Source: Streptomyces hyaluromycini
Lineage (GTDB): Bacteria; Actinomycetota; Actinomycetes; Streptomycetales; Streptomycetaceae
Length of the DNA stretch: 64,000 nucleotides
Reading direction: 5' to 3'
Assembly: GCF_002217755.1 (NCBI RefSeq)
Contig: NZ_BCFL01000020.1
Location: 310,001 to 374,000, forward strand
The translations under genes and the position numbers were made by a program. The notes below the pieces were generated by a model that saw nothing but the letters and a program-made list of their open reading frames with translations, was not told where the DNA came from and searched no databases. How positions within the stretch are numbered: position 1 is the stretch's first letter; every line of letters starts with the position of its first letter. Of the stretch, positions 1-7,868 are shown piece after piece.

Positions 1-1029
1 CCAGATGTCCTTCCAGGCGGTGAGGGAGACGGAGTCGCCGAACCACTGGTGGGCGTTCTCGTGCACGAGCGTGCTCAGATCCGGCGCCGAGTCGTAGATC
101 GGCCGGCCCTGCGTCTCCAGCGCGTATCCGACGTTCGGCGCGTGGTCGACGATCGACCCGGCGGAGCGGAACGGGTACGGCCCGAACAGCTTGCTCTCCC
201 ACTCCAGCACCGACGGCAGCTTCTTCAGCACGGCCGCCGATCCGCTCGCCTCGCGCGGGTCGACCGCGTTGTACACCTTGATCCCGTCCCGGGTGGTGTA
301 CTGCTGCACCTTGAACTTGCCGACCGTGGCGGTGGCGAGGTACGCGGCCATCGGCTCGGTCTGCCGCCACCGGAAGGTCGTGCGGCCGCCGGACGTCTGC
401 TGTCCGAGCAGGATGCCGTTGGCGACGGCGGTACGGCCCTTGGGGACGGTGATCGTGAAGTCGTACGACGACTTGTCCTTGGGGTGGCTGTTCGCCGGGA
501 ACCAGGTCATCGCGCCCTGCGGCTCCCCGGCGACGAACGCGCCGTCGTCGGTGCGGATCCAGCCGTCGGCCGAGCCGTCCGGGTCGGTGACCTGCTTGGG
601 CGTGCCGTTGTACAGCACGGTGACCCGGAAGTCCCGGCCCTTCGCCAGTGCCCGCGCCGGTGTGACGACGAGTTCCTGGCCGCTGCGGCTGAAACGCGCG
701 GTCCGGCCGTCGACGGTCACCCGGGTGACCTTCAGACCGCTGAGGTCGAGGTCGAAGCGGGTGAGCTTTTCGGTGGCGCGGGCGGTGAGGACCGCCTTGC
801 CGTTGAGGTGCCGGGAGGAGGTGTCGTAGCGCAGCGTCAGGTCGTAGTGGCTGACGTGGTAGCCGCCGTTGCCGCTGAGCGGGAAGTACGGGTCGCCCGC
901 GCCCGCGGCGCCTATGGTGCTCGCCGAGGCCGTTCCGGCACCGGCGAGCAGGGCCGCCACGGCGACCGGGACGGTGGCGAGGACGGCCTCGCGGCGAAGG
1001 ACTGCGGTACGTCTGCGTGCGCCCTGCAC
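1..1029 (-). CDS. M1 family zinc metallopeptidase, secreted, C-terminus cut by window edge
   Basis: First 343 residues of a gluzincin aminopeptidase-type protein; the rest lies left of the window. The GTG start at 1029 follows an AAGGAGT ribosome site. An N-terminal twin-Arg/hydrophobic stretch with an Ala-rich cleavage region looks like an export signal. Seen: the zinc motif HENAH at residues 323-327 followed by QWFGD, and upstream a GYALETQ segment at the place of the GAMEN exopeptidase motif, as is usual in actinobacterial M1 enzymes. The third zinc ligand (Glu, about 18-19 residues on) is outside the window. Likely an extracellular peptidase cutting N-terminal residues. Divergent from the DUF488 gene. 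Confidence 0.92.
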   Translation of the reverse strand, partial: MQGARRRTAVLRREAVLATVPVAVAALLAGAGTASASTIGAAGAGDPYFPLSGNGGYHVSHYDLTLRYDTSSRHLNGKAVLTARATEKLTRFDLDLSGLKVTRVTVDGRTARFSRSGQELVVTPARALAKGRDFRVTVLYNGTPKQVTDPDGSADGWIRTDDGAFVAGEPQGAMTWFPANSHPKDKSSYDFTITVPKGRTAVANGILLGQQTSGGRTTFRWRQTEPMAAYLATATVGKFKVQQYTTRDGIKVYNAVDPREASGSAAVLKKLPSVLEWESKLFGPYPFRSAGSIVDHAPNVGYALETQGRPIYDSAPDLSTLVHENAHQWFGDSVSLTAWKDIW

Positions 1030-1197
1030 AGGAACTCCTTGGGGGGGTGGCCGGTGATCAATAGCCATACAGACTAGGCGCGGGGGTGTCCGCGTTTCCC
1101 CCTCATTCTGGTCAAGCTGCGCCGCGTCGGCAGCCCGTGGCGCGGGCCCGCCGGATACGCTCGCGCCACCGTCAGCGAACCGAGAGGTGCATCGACT

Positions 1198-1545
1198 GTG
1201 AGCGTGCGCGTCCGCAGGATCTACGAGTCGCCCGAGCCGGCGGACGGGGTACGTGTCCTGGTGGACCGGCTGTGGCCGCGCGGGCTGTCCAAGGAGGTCG
1301 CGCACGTGGACGAGTGGCCGAAGGGGCTGACGCCGTCGGACGAACTGCGCCGCTGGTTCCACGCCGGCGGGTCGTACGAGGAGTTCGTGCGTCGTTACGA
1401 GGCGGAGCTGACCGCTCCCGAGGCCGCCGAACTCCTCGACGGCCTGCGGAAGTCGGTGCGCGAGGGGCAGGTGACCCTGCTCACCTCGTCCAAGACCCCG
1501 GACGAGAGCCACGCCACGGTGCTGGCGCGGCTCCTGGCCGGTTAG
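1198..1545 (+). CDS. DUF488 family protein
   Basis: 115 aa, GTG start. The VDRLWPRG block near residue 22, the central WFHAG motif and the LLTSSK segment near the C-terminus are the conserved core of the short DUF488 family. Function in the family is not settled; the fold is small and cytoplasmic with conserved Arg/Trp residues. It stands alone: divergent from the M1 peptidase and convergent with the FAD dehydrogenase. Its TAG stop lies inside a 23-bp-period tandem duplication shared with the end of the neighbouring gene. Confidence 0.85.
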   Translation: MSVRVRRIYESPEPADGVRVLVDRLWPRGLSKEVAHVDEWPKGLTPSDELRRWFHAGGSYEEFVRRYEAELTAPEAAELLDGLRKSVREGQVTLLTSSKTPDESHATVLARLLAG

Positions 1546-1578
1546 GCGGTCTGCTCCTGACCGGTCAGGCGGTCTGCT
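1538..1578. repeat. Tandem duplication over convergent stop codons (18-bp units, 23-bp period)
   Basis: CCGGTTAGGCGGTCTGCT at 1538-1555 recurs with one change at 1561-1578. The first copy carries the TAG stop of the DUF488 gene. The second carries the TGA stop (TCA on plus) of the leftward FAD dehydrogenase. Confidence 0.8.
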
Positions 1579-3238
1579 TCGCCGCCGCGCGTCCCGCCGC
1601 CCGGCCCGAGAAGAGGCAGCCGCCGAGGAACGTGCCCTCCAGCGCGTTGTAGCCGTGCACACCGCCGCCGCCGAAGCCGGCCACCTCGCCGGCCGCGTAG
1701 AGCCCGCCGACCGGCTTGCCGTCGGCGCCGAGGGCGCGGGAGTCCAGGTCGGTCTGGATGCCGCCGAGGGTCTTGCGGGTGAGGACGTGCAGCTTGACGC
1801 CGATCAGCGGTCCGGCGGCCGGGTCGAGGATGCGGTGCGGGGTGGCGACCCGGCCCAGGCGGTCGCCGATGTAGCGGCGGGCGTTGTGGATGCCCTGGAT
1901 CTGGGAGTCCTTGCTGTAGGAGTTGTTGATCTGCAGGTCGCGGGCGACGATCTGGCGGCGCACCTCGGCCGCGTCGAGGAGCGCCTTGTCGGTGAGGCCG
2001 TTCATCTTCTCGACGAGCTGGTCCAGGGAGTTCGCGGTGACGAAGTCCGCGCCGTTGTCGAGGAAGGCCTGCACCGGGCCGGGCGCGCCCTTGCCGAGCA
2101 GCCGGTCGCGCAGCACGGCCTTGCGGTCCTTGGCGGTGATGTCGGGGTTCTGCTCGGAGCCGGAGAGCGCGAACTCCTTCTCGATGATCTTCCGGGTGAG
2201 GACGAACCAGGAGTGGTCGTATCCGGCGATGTCCTCGGTGGTGCGCAGGTACTTGAGGGTGCTGAGGGTGTCGTAACCCGGTAGGCAGGGGTCGGGCAGC
2301 CGGCGGCCGAGGGCGTCGAGCCAGATGGAGGAGGGGCCGGGCAGGATGCGGATGCCGTGGCCGGGCCAGATGGAGTTCCAGTTCTGGATGCCCTCGGTGT
2401 AGTGCCACATGCGGTCGCGGTTGACCAGGCGGACACCGGCCTCCGCGCTGATGTCGAGCATGCGGCCGTCCACGTAGGCGGGGACGCCGGTGACCATCTC
2501 GGCGGGGGGTGTGCCCAGGCGTTCGGGCCAGTAGCGGCGGACGATGTCGTGGTTGGCGCCGATGCCGCCGGTGGTGACGACGACGGCCTGGGCGGTGAGT
2601 TCGAACTCGCCGATGCGGTCGCGGTTGGAGGCGACACCGCGCGGTGAGTCGTCGGGGGCGAGGACGGTGCCGCGTACGCCGCGCGCCTCGCCGTCCTCGA
2701 TGACGAGTTCGTCGACCTGGTGGCGGTGGTGGAAGGTGAGCAGCCCGTCGCGGGCGGCCTGCTTGGCGTACCGGGCGAAGGGCTCGACCACGCCGGTGCC
2801 GGTGCCCCAGGCCACGTGGAAGCGGGGCACGGAGTTGCCGTGGCCGTGCGCCCGCAGGTCGCCGCGTTCGGCCCAGCCGACGGTCGGCAGCAGGCTGATG
2901 CCGTGGCTCTGCAGCCAGGGCCGCTTCTCCCCGGCCGCGAACTCGACATAGGCGCGCGCCCAGCGCACCGCCCAGGAGTCCTCGTCGTCCTTGCGGTCGA
3001 ACTGGGCGCTGCCCTGCCAGTCGTTCCAGGCCAGGTCGAGGGAGTCCTTGATGCCGAGGCGGCGCTGCTCGGGCGAGTCGACGAGGAAGAGCCCGCCGAA
3101 GGACCAGAACGCCTGGCCGCCGAGGTTGGCGGCGTTCTCCTGGTCGACCAGGGCGACGCGCCTGCCCCTGCTGGTGAGTTCGTGCGCCGCGACCAGGCCG
3201 GCGAGGCCGGCTCCGACGACGATGACGTCCGCGTCCAT
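1565..3238 (-). CDS. FAD-binding dehydrogenase (KstD / fumarate-reductase flavoprotein family)
   Basis: 557 aa. The start at 3238 is chosen because the dinucleotide-binding motif VGAGLAG begins at about residue 8; the open frame continues upstream only as antisense of the TetR gene. The C-terminal GLYAAGEVAGFGGGG and the following HGYNALEGT segment are the second FAD contact typical of 3-ketosteroid-delta1-dehydrogenase-like enzymes. Predicted to oxidise or reduce a C-C bond using FAD in the cytosol; substrate unknown. Only 17 bp separate it from the upstream TetR gene on the same strand, so the two are likely one transcript under TetR autocontrol. Confidence 0.88.
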   Translation of the reverse strand: MDADVIVVGAGLAGLVAAHELTSRGRRVALVDQENAANLGGQAFWSFGGLFLVDSPEQRRLGIKDSLDLAWNDWQGSAQFDRKDDEDSWAVRWARAYVEFAAGEKRPWLQSHGISLLPTVGWAERGDLRAHGHGNSVPRFHVAWGTGTGVVEPFARYAKQAARDGLLTFHHRHQVDELVIEDGEARGVRGTVLAPDDSPRGVASNRDRIGEFELTAQAVVVTTGGIGANHDIVRRYWPERLGTPPAEMVTGVPAYVDGRMLDISAEAGVRLVNRDRMWHYTEGIQNWNSIWPGHGIRILPGPSSIWLDALGRRLPDPCLPGYDTLSTLKYLRTTEDIAGYDHSWFVLTRKIIEKEFALSGSEQNPDITAKDRKAVLRDRLLGKGAPGPVQAFLDNGADFVTANSLDQLVEKMNGLTDKALLDAAEVRRQIVARDLQINNSYSKDSQIQGIHNARRYIGDRLGRVATPHRILDPAAGPLIGVKLHVLTRKTLGGIQTDLDSRALGADGKPVGGLYAAGEVAGFGGGGVHGYNALEGTFLGGCLFSGRAAGRAAAKQTA

Positions 3239-3255
3239 GGCGACTTCTGCCCTTC

Positions 3256-3912
3256 TCATTCGGGGTGGGTGCTGCCGTTCGTTCGTGCGGGGTGGGCGCT
3301 GCCGTCGGTCAGCAGCGCGGTGAGCAGTTGCTTGAGCCAGGTACGGGCCCGGTCCACGTCCTTGTCGAGCAGCAGTTGGACGGTGACCCCGTCGTATGCG
3401 GCGACCACGGCGTGCGCGGCGCCGTCGGCATCGCCGAGCACGGCGGGGACCGGGGTGTGGCCGCGGGCCCGGAAGAGCCGGTCGGCGATGGCCCGGCGGA
3501 GCCGGGTCCGGTGGTCGAGGAGGATCTCGGCGACGGCCGGGTCCCGGGCGGCGTGCACCAGGAAGTCGGTCTTCACCAGCAGCCAGTCCACGTCGAGGAG
3601 CAGGACGTCGGTGACCCGGTCCACGGAGGCCGGTACGTCCAGGTCGGGTCCGTCGCCGGCGAGGGCGTCGGCGACCTGCCGGGCGATGAGGTCGGCGCGC
3701 TCCCGGTAGAGGGCGAAGAACAGTTCGTCGAGGGTGGCGAAGTTGGAGTAGAAGGCGCCGCGGCTGAACCCGGCGGCCTCGCAGACCTCCTCGATGGAGA
3801 CCCGCCCGAAACCCTTGGCGGCGAACACGGTGAACGCGGCGTCGAGCAGCCGGGCGCGGGTCTGCACCCGCCGCCGCGTCACACGCTGGGGCGCACCGCC
3901 GCTCGCCGTCAT
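3256..3912 (-). CDS. TetR family transcriptional regulator
   Basis: 218 aa. The N-terminal helix-turn-helix (residues about 14-60) contains the family signature VCEAAGFSRGAFYSNF; the C-terminal ligand domain is unspecific. The ATG at 3912 sits just after paired inverted repeats, the expected autoregulatory operator. It is co-transcribed with the FAD dehydrogenase, so the ligand is probably that enzyme's substrate or a related lipid/steroid-like compound (inference). Divergent from the AlkB-type gene, which may share the control region. Confidence 0.9.
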   Translation of the reverse strand: MTASGGAPQRVTRRRVQTRARLLDAAFTVFAAKGFGRVSIEEVCEAAGFSRGAFYSNFATLDELFFALYRERADLIARQVADALAGDGPDLDVPASVDRVTDVLLLDVDWLLVKTDFLVHAARDPAVAEILLDHRTRLRRAIADRLFRARGHTPVPAVLGDADGAAHAVVAAYDGVTVQLLLDKDVDRARTWLKQLLTALLTDGSAHPARTNGSTHPE

Positions 3913-3927
3913 GTACCGACCTCCGTT

Positions 3928-3961
3928 CGATACGCAAATGTATCGGATACACCAACGTATC
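3928..3961. promoter_or_regulatory. Paired TetR-type operators
   Basis: Two dyads in a row: CGATAC-N6-GTATCG at 3928-3945 and GATAC-N6-GTATC at 3946-3961, with centres about 17 bp apart. They start 16 bp upstream of the TetR ATG. Same arm sequence and spacing in both, as expected for two dimers binding side by side. Confidence 0.7.
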
Positions 3962-3996
3962 GAAAGAGCTCCGGCAGCCCGCCCGGAGAATTCGAA

Positions 3997-4012
3997 TGGA
4001 ACATCTTTTCGA
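3997..4012. promoter_or_regulatory. Possible LexA (SOS) box upstream of the AlkB-type gene
   Basis: TGGAACATCTTTTCGA resembles the Gram-positive/actinobacterial LexA box (TCGAAC-N4-GTTCGA) with two mismatches. It lies 20 bp before a DNA/alkylation-repair-type gene, which makes the match biologically sensible but not proven. Confidence 0.35.
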
Positions 4013-4032
4013 TTACGGAGTACGCTGGCCCC

Positions 4033-4659
4033 ATGGCCACGCACCTCCAGGGCTCCCTGTTCGACCAGACCGACGAGCTGCGGCTCGGCGGCCTCGACGG
4101 CATCGGCCGGACCGCACTGGGCTCCGGCGCCTGGATCGACGTGCTGCCCGGCTGGCTGAGCGGCGCCGACGCGCTGTTCGAACAGCTGGCGGCGGACGTC
4201 CCGTGGCATGCCGAGCGCCGCACGATGTACGACAACGTCGTGGACGTACCGCGCCTGCTCGCCTTCTACGCCGCGGCCGACCCGCTCCCCCACCCCGTCC
4301 TCGCCGAGGCCCGCGAGGCGCTCACCCGGCACTACGCCGAGGAGCTGGGCGAGCCGTTCGCCACGGCCGGGCTCTGCTACTACCGCGACGGCCGGGACAG
4401 CGTGGCCTGGCACGGCGACCGGATCGGCCGGGGTGCGCGCGAGGACACCATGGTCGCCATCCTCTCCGTGGGCGCACCCCGTGACCTGCTGCTGCGCCCG
4501 CTGCACGGCGGCCCCTCGGTCCGGCGTCCGCTCGGCCACGGCGACCTGATCGTGATGGGCGGCTCCTGCCAGCGGACCTGGGAACACTGCGTGCCGAAGA
4601 CGGCCCGGGCCGCCGGGCCGCGGATCAGCGTCCAGTTCCGGCCGCACGGGGTGCGCTGA
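4033..4659 (+). CDS. AlkB-type 2-oxoglutarate/Fe(II) dioxygenase
   Basis: 208 aa. The iron triad is visible: WHGD (His and Asp, about residue 121) and the later TWEHCVPK His, followed by RISVQFR for the 2-oxoglutarate salt bridge. Length matches single-domain AlkB proteins. Predicted to remove alkyl groups from DNA/RNA bases by oxidative demethylation; an RNA or other substrate cannot be excluded. ATG at 4033 with a distant GGAG (12 nt). Divergent from the TetR gene; a LexA-like box lies upstream. Confidence 0.88.
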   Translation: MATHLQGSLFDQTDELRLGGLDGIGRTALGSGAWIDVLPGWLSGADALFEQLAADVPWHAERRTMYDNVVDVPRLLAFYAAADPLPHPVLAEAREALTRHYAEELGEPFATAGLCYYRDGRDSVAWHGDRIGRGAREDTMVAILSVGAPRDLLLRPLHGGPSVRRPLGHGDLIVMGGSCQRTWEHCVPKTARAAGPRISVQFRPHGVR

Positions 4660-4744
4660 TCCTGGCCTCGTCAACCGGTGGCCCGCTCCGTGTGGTTGGC
4701 TGTCCTCCGTTTCGATCTGGACGGACGGGCTAGCCGGAGTGATC

Positions 4745-5494
4745 ATGCGGGCAGAGGTACACGAAGTCGGCAGTGGCGCCTATCTGGTGCACGGCCAGCA
4801 CACCAACTGGGTGATCCTCAAGGACGGTGACGCCGTCACGCTGGTCGACACCGGCTACCCCGGCGACCGGCAGGGGCTGCTCGACTCCCTCGCGGAGGTG
4901 GGCAGTTCACCGGAGGCGGTCGCGGCCGTCCTGATCACGCACGCGCACAACGACCACCTCGGCTCGGCCGAGTACCTGCGCGACACCCACGGCACGCCGG
5001 TCTACCTCCACGAGGCCGAGGTACCGCACGCCCGGCGGGAGTTCCTCCAGCAGGTCTCCGTGGGCGAGGTGGTGAAGAACGCCTGGCGGCCGGGTGTGGT
5101 GCCGTGGCTGGTGCACGTGCTGCGCGTCGGCGGCACCGAGCAGCACCCGGTCAAGGCTCCCGAGGCGTTCCCGGTCGCCGACGGCCCTCTCGACCTGCCG
5201 GGCCGCCCGGTCCCGGTGCACACCCCCGGCCACACCGACGGGCACACCGTCTACCACCTGCCCGACGCCGGTCTTGTGATCTCCGGGGACGCCCTGGTCA
5301 GCGGCCACCGCACCTCGCGGATCCAGGGCCCGCAGCTGCTGCCCGACATGTTCCACCACGAGCGGGCCCGGGCCGTCGCCTCGCTGGAACTGATCGGAGC
5401 CCTCGACGGCGACGCCCTGCTGCCGGGACACGGCCCGCTGCACCGGGGCTCGGTGCGCACGGCCGCCGAGCGGGCCCGGGAGCTGGCCTCGTAA
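4745..5494 (+). CDS. MBL-fold metallo-hydrolase
   Basis: 249 aa from ATG 4745, preferred over GTG 4739 because a CCGGAG ribosome site sits 5 nt before it. The metal motif HAHNDH is near residue 65, with further ligands in HTPGHTDGH (about 160) and LLPGHG (about 230). This is the glyoxalase-II-like arrangement that binds two metal ions. Cytoplasmic hydrolase of unknown substrate (thioester, lactone and phosphodiester are all possible). It is 24 bp upstream of the DUF4032 gene on the same strand and may be co-transcribed. Confidence 0.88.
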   Translation: MRAEVHEVGSGAYLVHGQHTNWVILKDGDAVTLVDTGYPGDRQGLLDSLAEVGSSPEAVAAVLITHAHNDHLGSAEYLRDTHGTPVYLHEAEVPHARREFLQQVSVGEVVKNAWRPGVVPWLVHVLRVGGTEQHPVKAPEAFPVADGPLDLPGRPVPVHTPGHTDGHTVYHLPDAGLVISGDALVSGHRTSRIQGPQLLPDMFHHERARAVASLELIGALDGDALLPGHGPLHRGSVRTAAERARELAS

Positions 5495-5518
5495 CCCACC
5501 GGCCTTAAGGTTCGTCCC

Positions 5519-6793
5519 ATGGCCTTGCAGATCAGCGCCACCAACCCGGAGCACCCCGCGCTCCTGCTCGAACTCCCCTGGGACGTCCCGCTGGAGGAGT
5601 GGCCCGAGGAGTACCTCGTGCCGCTCCCCCGGGGCATCTCCCGGCACGTGGTGCGCTACGCCCGGGCCGGCAGCGAGGTCATCGCGGTGAAGGAGCTGGC
5701 GGAGCGCCCGGCGCTGCGCGAGTACGAGCTGCTGCGCGACCTGGACCGGCTCGGCATCCCCGCGGTCGACCCCCTCGCCGTGATCACCGGGCGCCTCGAC
5801 CCGGACGCCGAACCGCTGGAGTCGGTGCTGGTCACCCGGCACCTCGGCGGTTCGATGCCGTACCGCTCGATGTTCGAGACGACCATGCGCCCGGCCACCA
5901 TGCACCGTCTCATGGACGCCCTGGCGGTGCTGCTGGTGCGCCTGCACCTGGCCGGGTTCGCGTGGGGCGACTGCTCGCTGTCCAACACCCTGTTCCGGCG
6001 GGACGCGGGCGCCTACGCGGCGTACCTGGTGGACGCCGAGACCGGCGACCTGCATCCGCAGCTGAGCAACGGGCAGCGGGAGTACGACCTCGACCTGGCC
6101 CGGGTGAACATCAGCGGGGAGCTGCTCGACCTGGAGGCGTCGGGGGCGCTGCACCCGTCGCTGGACCCGATCGAGTTCGGGTTCGAGATCTGCACCCGGT
6201 ACGGCGAGCTGTGGGAGGAGCTGACCCGGACCTCGGTGTATCCGGCCGGCAAGTACCAGTACATCGAGCGCCGGATCCGGCGGCTCAACGACCTCGGTTT
6301 CGACGTGGCCGAGATGCAGATCGAGCACTCCTCCGACGGCGACAGCGTCACCTTCGTGCCGAAGGTCGTCGACGCCGGCCACCACCAGCGCCAGCTGCTG
6401 CGGCTGACCGGCCTGGACGCCGAGGAGAACCAGGCGCGGCGGCTGCTCAACGACCTGGAGAGCTGGATGGCCACCCAGGACGACTACGCCCCCGGCGATC
6501 CTCCCCCAAGCTCTCAACTTCGTTCGAGCAGGGGGGACCCCCATGCCGCCCGCCCCGAGGTGCTGGCCCACCGGTGGGTGCGGGACGTCTTCCGCCCCAC
6601 CGTGCGGGCCGTACCGCTGGAGCTGCGCGGTTCCATGGACCCGGCGGAGATCTACCACGAGCTGCTGGAGCACCGCTGGTACCTGTCCGAGCGGGCGCAG
6701 CACGACATAGGCCTGGACAGCGCGGTCGAGGACTACATCGAGAACGTGCTGCCCAAGGCGCGGGAGACCCTGGAGCCGGTCACCCCGGAGTGA
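5519..6793 (+). CDS. DUF4032 (LPS-kinase-like) protein with an inserted repeat peptide
   Basis: 424 aa. The N-terminal half has a kinase-like layout: VIAVKELAE resembles the VAIK lysine and FAWGDCSLSNTLF resembles the catalytic loop (Asp and Asn present), as in WaaP/Kdo-kinase relatives. The C-terminal half matches the DUF4032 portion. Function unknown; cytosolic. Oddity: residues about 328-342 are encoded by a 45-bp Streptomyces palindromic repeat sitting in frame, giving a Pro/Ser/Arg-rich loop that should be absent in close homologues. Converges on the universal stress gene. Confidence 0.82.
   Translation: MALQISATNPEHPALLLELPWDVPLEEWPEEYLVPLPRGISRHVVRYARAGSEVIAVKELAERPALREYELLRDLDRLGIPAVDPLAVITGRLDPDAEPLESVLVTRHLGGSMPYRSMFETTMRPATMHRLMDALAVLLVRLHLAGFAWGDCSLSNTLFRRDAGAYAAYLVDAETGDLHPQLSNGQREYDLDLARVNISGELLDLEASGALHPSLDPIEFGFEICTRYGELWEELTRTSVYPAGKYQYIERRIRRLNDLGFDVAEMQIEHSSDGDSVTFVPKVVDAGHHQRQLLRLTGLDAEENQARRLLNDLESWMATQDDYAPGDPPPSSQLRSSRGDPHAARPEVLAHRWVRDVFRPTVRAVPLELRGSMDPAEIYHELLEHRWYLSERAQHDIGLDSAVEDYIENVLPKARETLEPVTPE
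6499..6543. repeat. Palindromic Streptomyces repeat inserted in frame in a CDS
   Basis: The element runs from a CCTCCCCC arm to a GGGGGGACC arm with an AGCTCTCAACTTCGTTCGAGC middle part (split here: AGCTCTCAACTT, then CGTTCGAGC). I recall this type of element as recurrent in intergenic regions of Streptomyces genomes. Its 45 bp is a multiple of three, so the reading frame is kept. Confidence 0.7.
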
Positions 6794-6814
6794 GGCGGAC
6801 GCGCCGGTCGCCGG

Positions 6815-7675
6815 TCAGTCGTGCGGGACCACGGCCACCGGGCAGTCGGCGTGGTGCAGCACCCCGTGCGCGACCGACCCGATGCGCGCGCCGACCGCCG
6901 TGCGGTGGGCGCGCCGCCCGACGACCATCAGCTGGGCGTGTCCGGCCACCGACAGCAGCACCTGCCCCGCGCTGCCCATCTCCACGTGCTCGGCGACCGG
7001 CACCCCCGGAAACCGCTCGCGCAGCGGCCGTACCGCCTCGGACAGCGCCTTCTTCTCGAAGGGCTCCATGCCTCCGGCCTCGTCCAGCAGCTTCAGCGAA
7101 CCCGGGCTGTAGGCGAAGACCGGCGGCAGGGTCCAGGCCCGTACCACCCGGACCGTCGCGCCACGGGCCGCGGCCGTCTCGAACGCGAACCCCAGCACGG
7201 CCGCGCTGTCCTCCGCGCCGCCCTGCTGGCCCACGACGACCTCCCGCCCGGCCGCCTCGGCCGCTGGCCGGTCCCCGGCACGCACCAGGACCACGGGCCG
7301 GGCGGCCTCGGCGATCACCTGCTGGCCGACGGAACCCAGCAGGAACCCGACGACCTGCCCGTGCCCGCGCGAGCCCAGCGCCAGCAGCTCGGCGCCGGCG
7401 GCCGCGGCCACCAGCACCTCGACCGGGCCGCCCTCCACCACGTCGACGCTCACCGCGAGTTCCGGATGCCGTCCGGTGACGGTCCGCACCGACTCGGTGA
7501 CACCGTCGGACACCCACCCGCGCTGGGTCTCCCGGTCACCGCCGACCGCCTCGTACCGCCAGGCGTGCACGACCCGCAGCGGCAGCGCCCGGCGCACCGC
7601 TTCCCGGGCCGCCCAGTCGAGAGCGGCGAGGCTCTCCTCCGTACCGTCGACCCCTGCCGTGATCGGGCGTGTCAT
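6815..7675 (-). CDS. Universal stress protein, tandem UspA domains
   Basis: 286 aa with two Usp domains (about 1-140 and 150-286). The first has an intact ATP-binding signature (GSRGHG, then GFLLGSVG). In the second the first glycine pair is degenerate (GRRAHR...GARIGSVA), so ATP binding may be limited to one half. Cytosolic stress/dormancy protein. Divergent from the redox/sensor-kinase operon; the 193-bp gap probably holds both promoters. Such Usp genes are often induced by hypoxia or stationary phase in actinobacteria, which would suit this neighbour (inference). Confidence 0.9.
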   Translation of the reverse strand: MTRPITAGVDGTEESLAALDWAAREAVRRALPLRVVHAWRYEAVGGDRETQRGWVSDGVTESVRTVTGRHPELAVSVDVVEGGPVEVLVAAAAGAELLALGSRGHGQVVGFLLGSVGQQVIAEAARPVVLVRAGDRPAAEAAGREVVVGQQGGAEDSAAVLGFAFETAAARGATVRVVRAWTLPPVFAYSPGSLKLLDEAGGMEPFEKKALSEAVRPLRERFPGVPVAEHVEMGSAGQVLLSVAGHAQLMVVGRRAHRTAVGARIGSVAHGVLHHADCPVAVVPHD

Positions 7676-7868
7676 GCACCGGCCTCCTCCGCGTCGGTTA
7701 CGCCTCTGCGTGATCAGTCTTCCGCACCGGCGGGTGCCCGCCGTGCACCGTCGTACAAGAGCGAAGGCAGGCGATCGAACATACGATGGGCGGGAACCGG
7801 TACGGTGGCTGCGCTCCTCGCGGAGGGCCCGCCGTCCCGTGGAACCAACGGCTCGGGGTGGGAGACGT

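Noticed and set aside
3239..3955. N-terminal extension of the FAD dehydrogenase to 796 aa
   Set aside because: The extension is an alternative frame of the TetR gene; the Rossmann motif requires a start at 3238.
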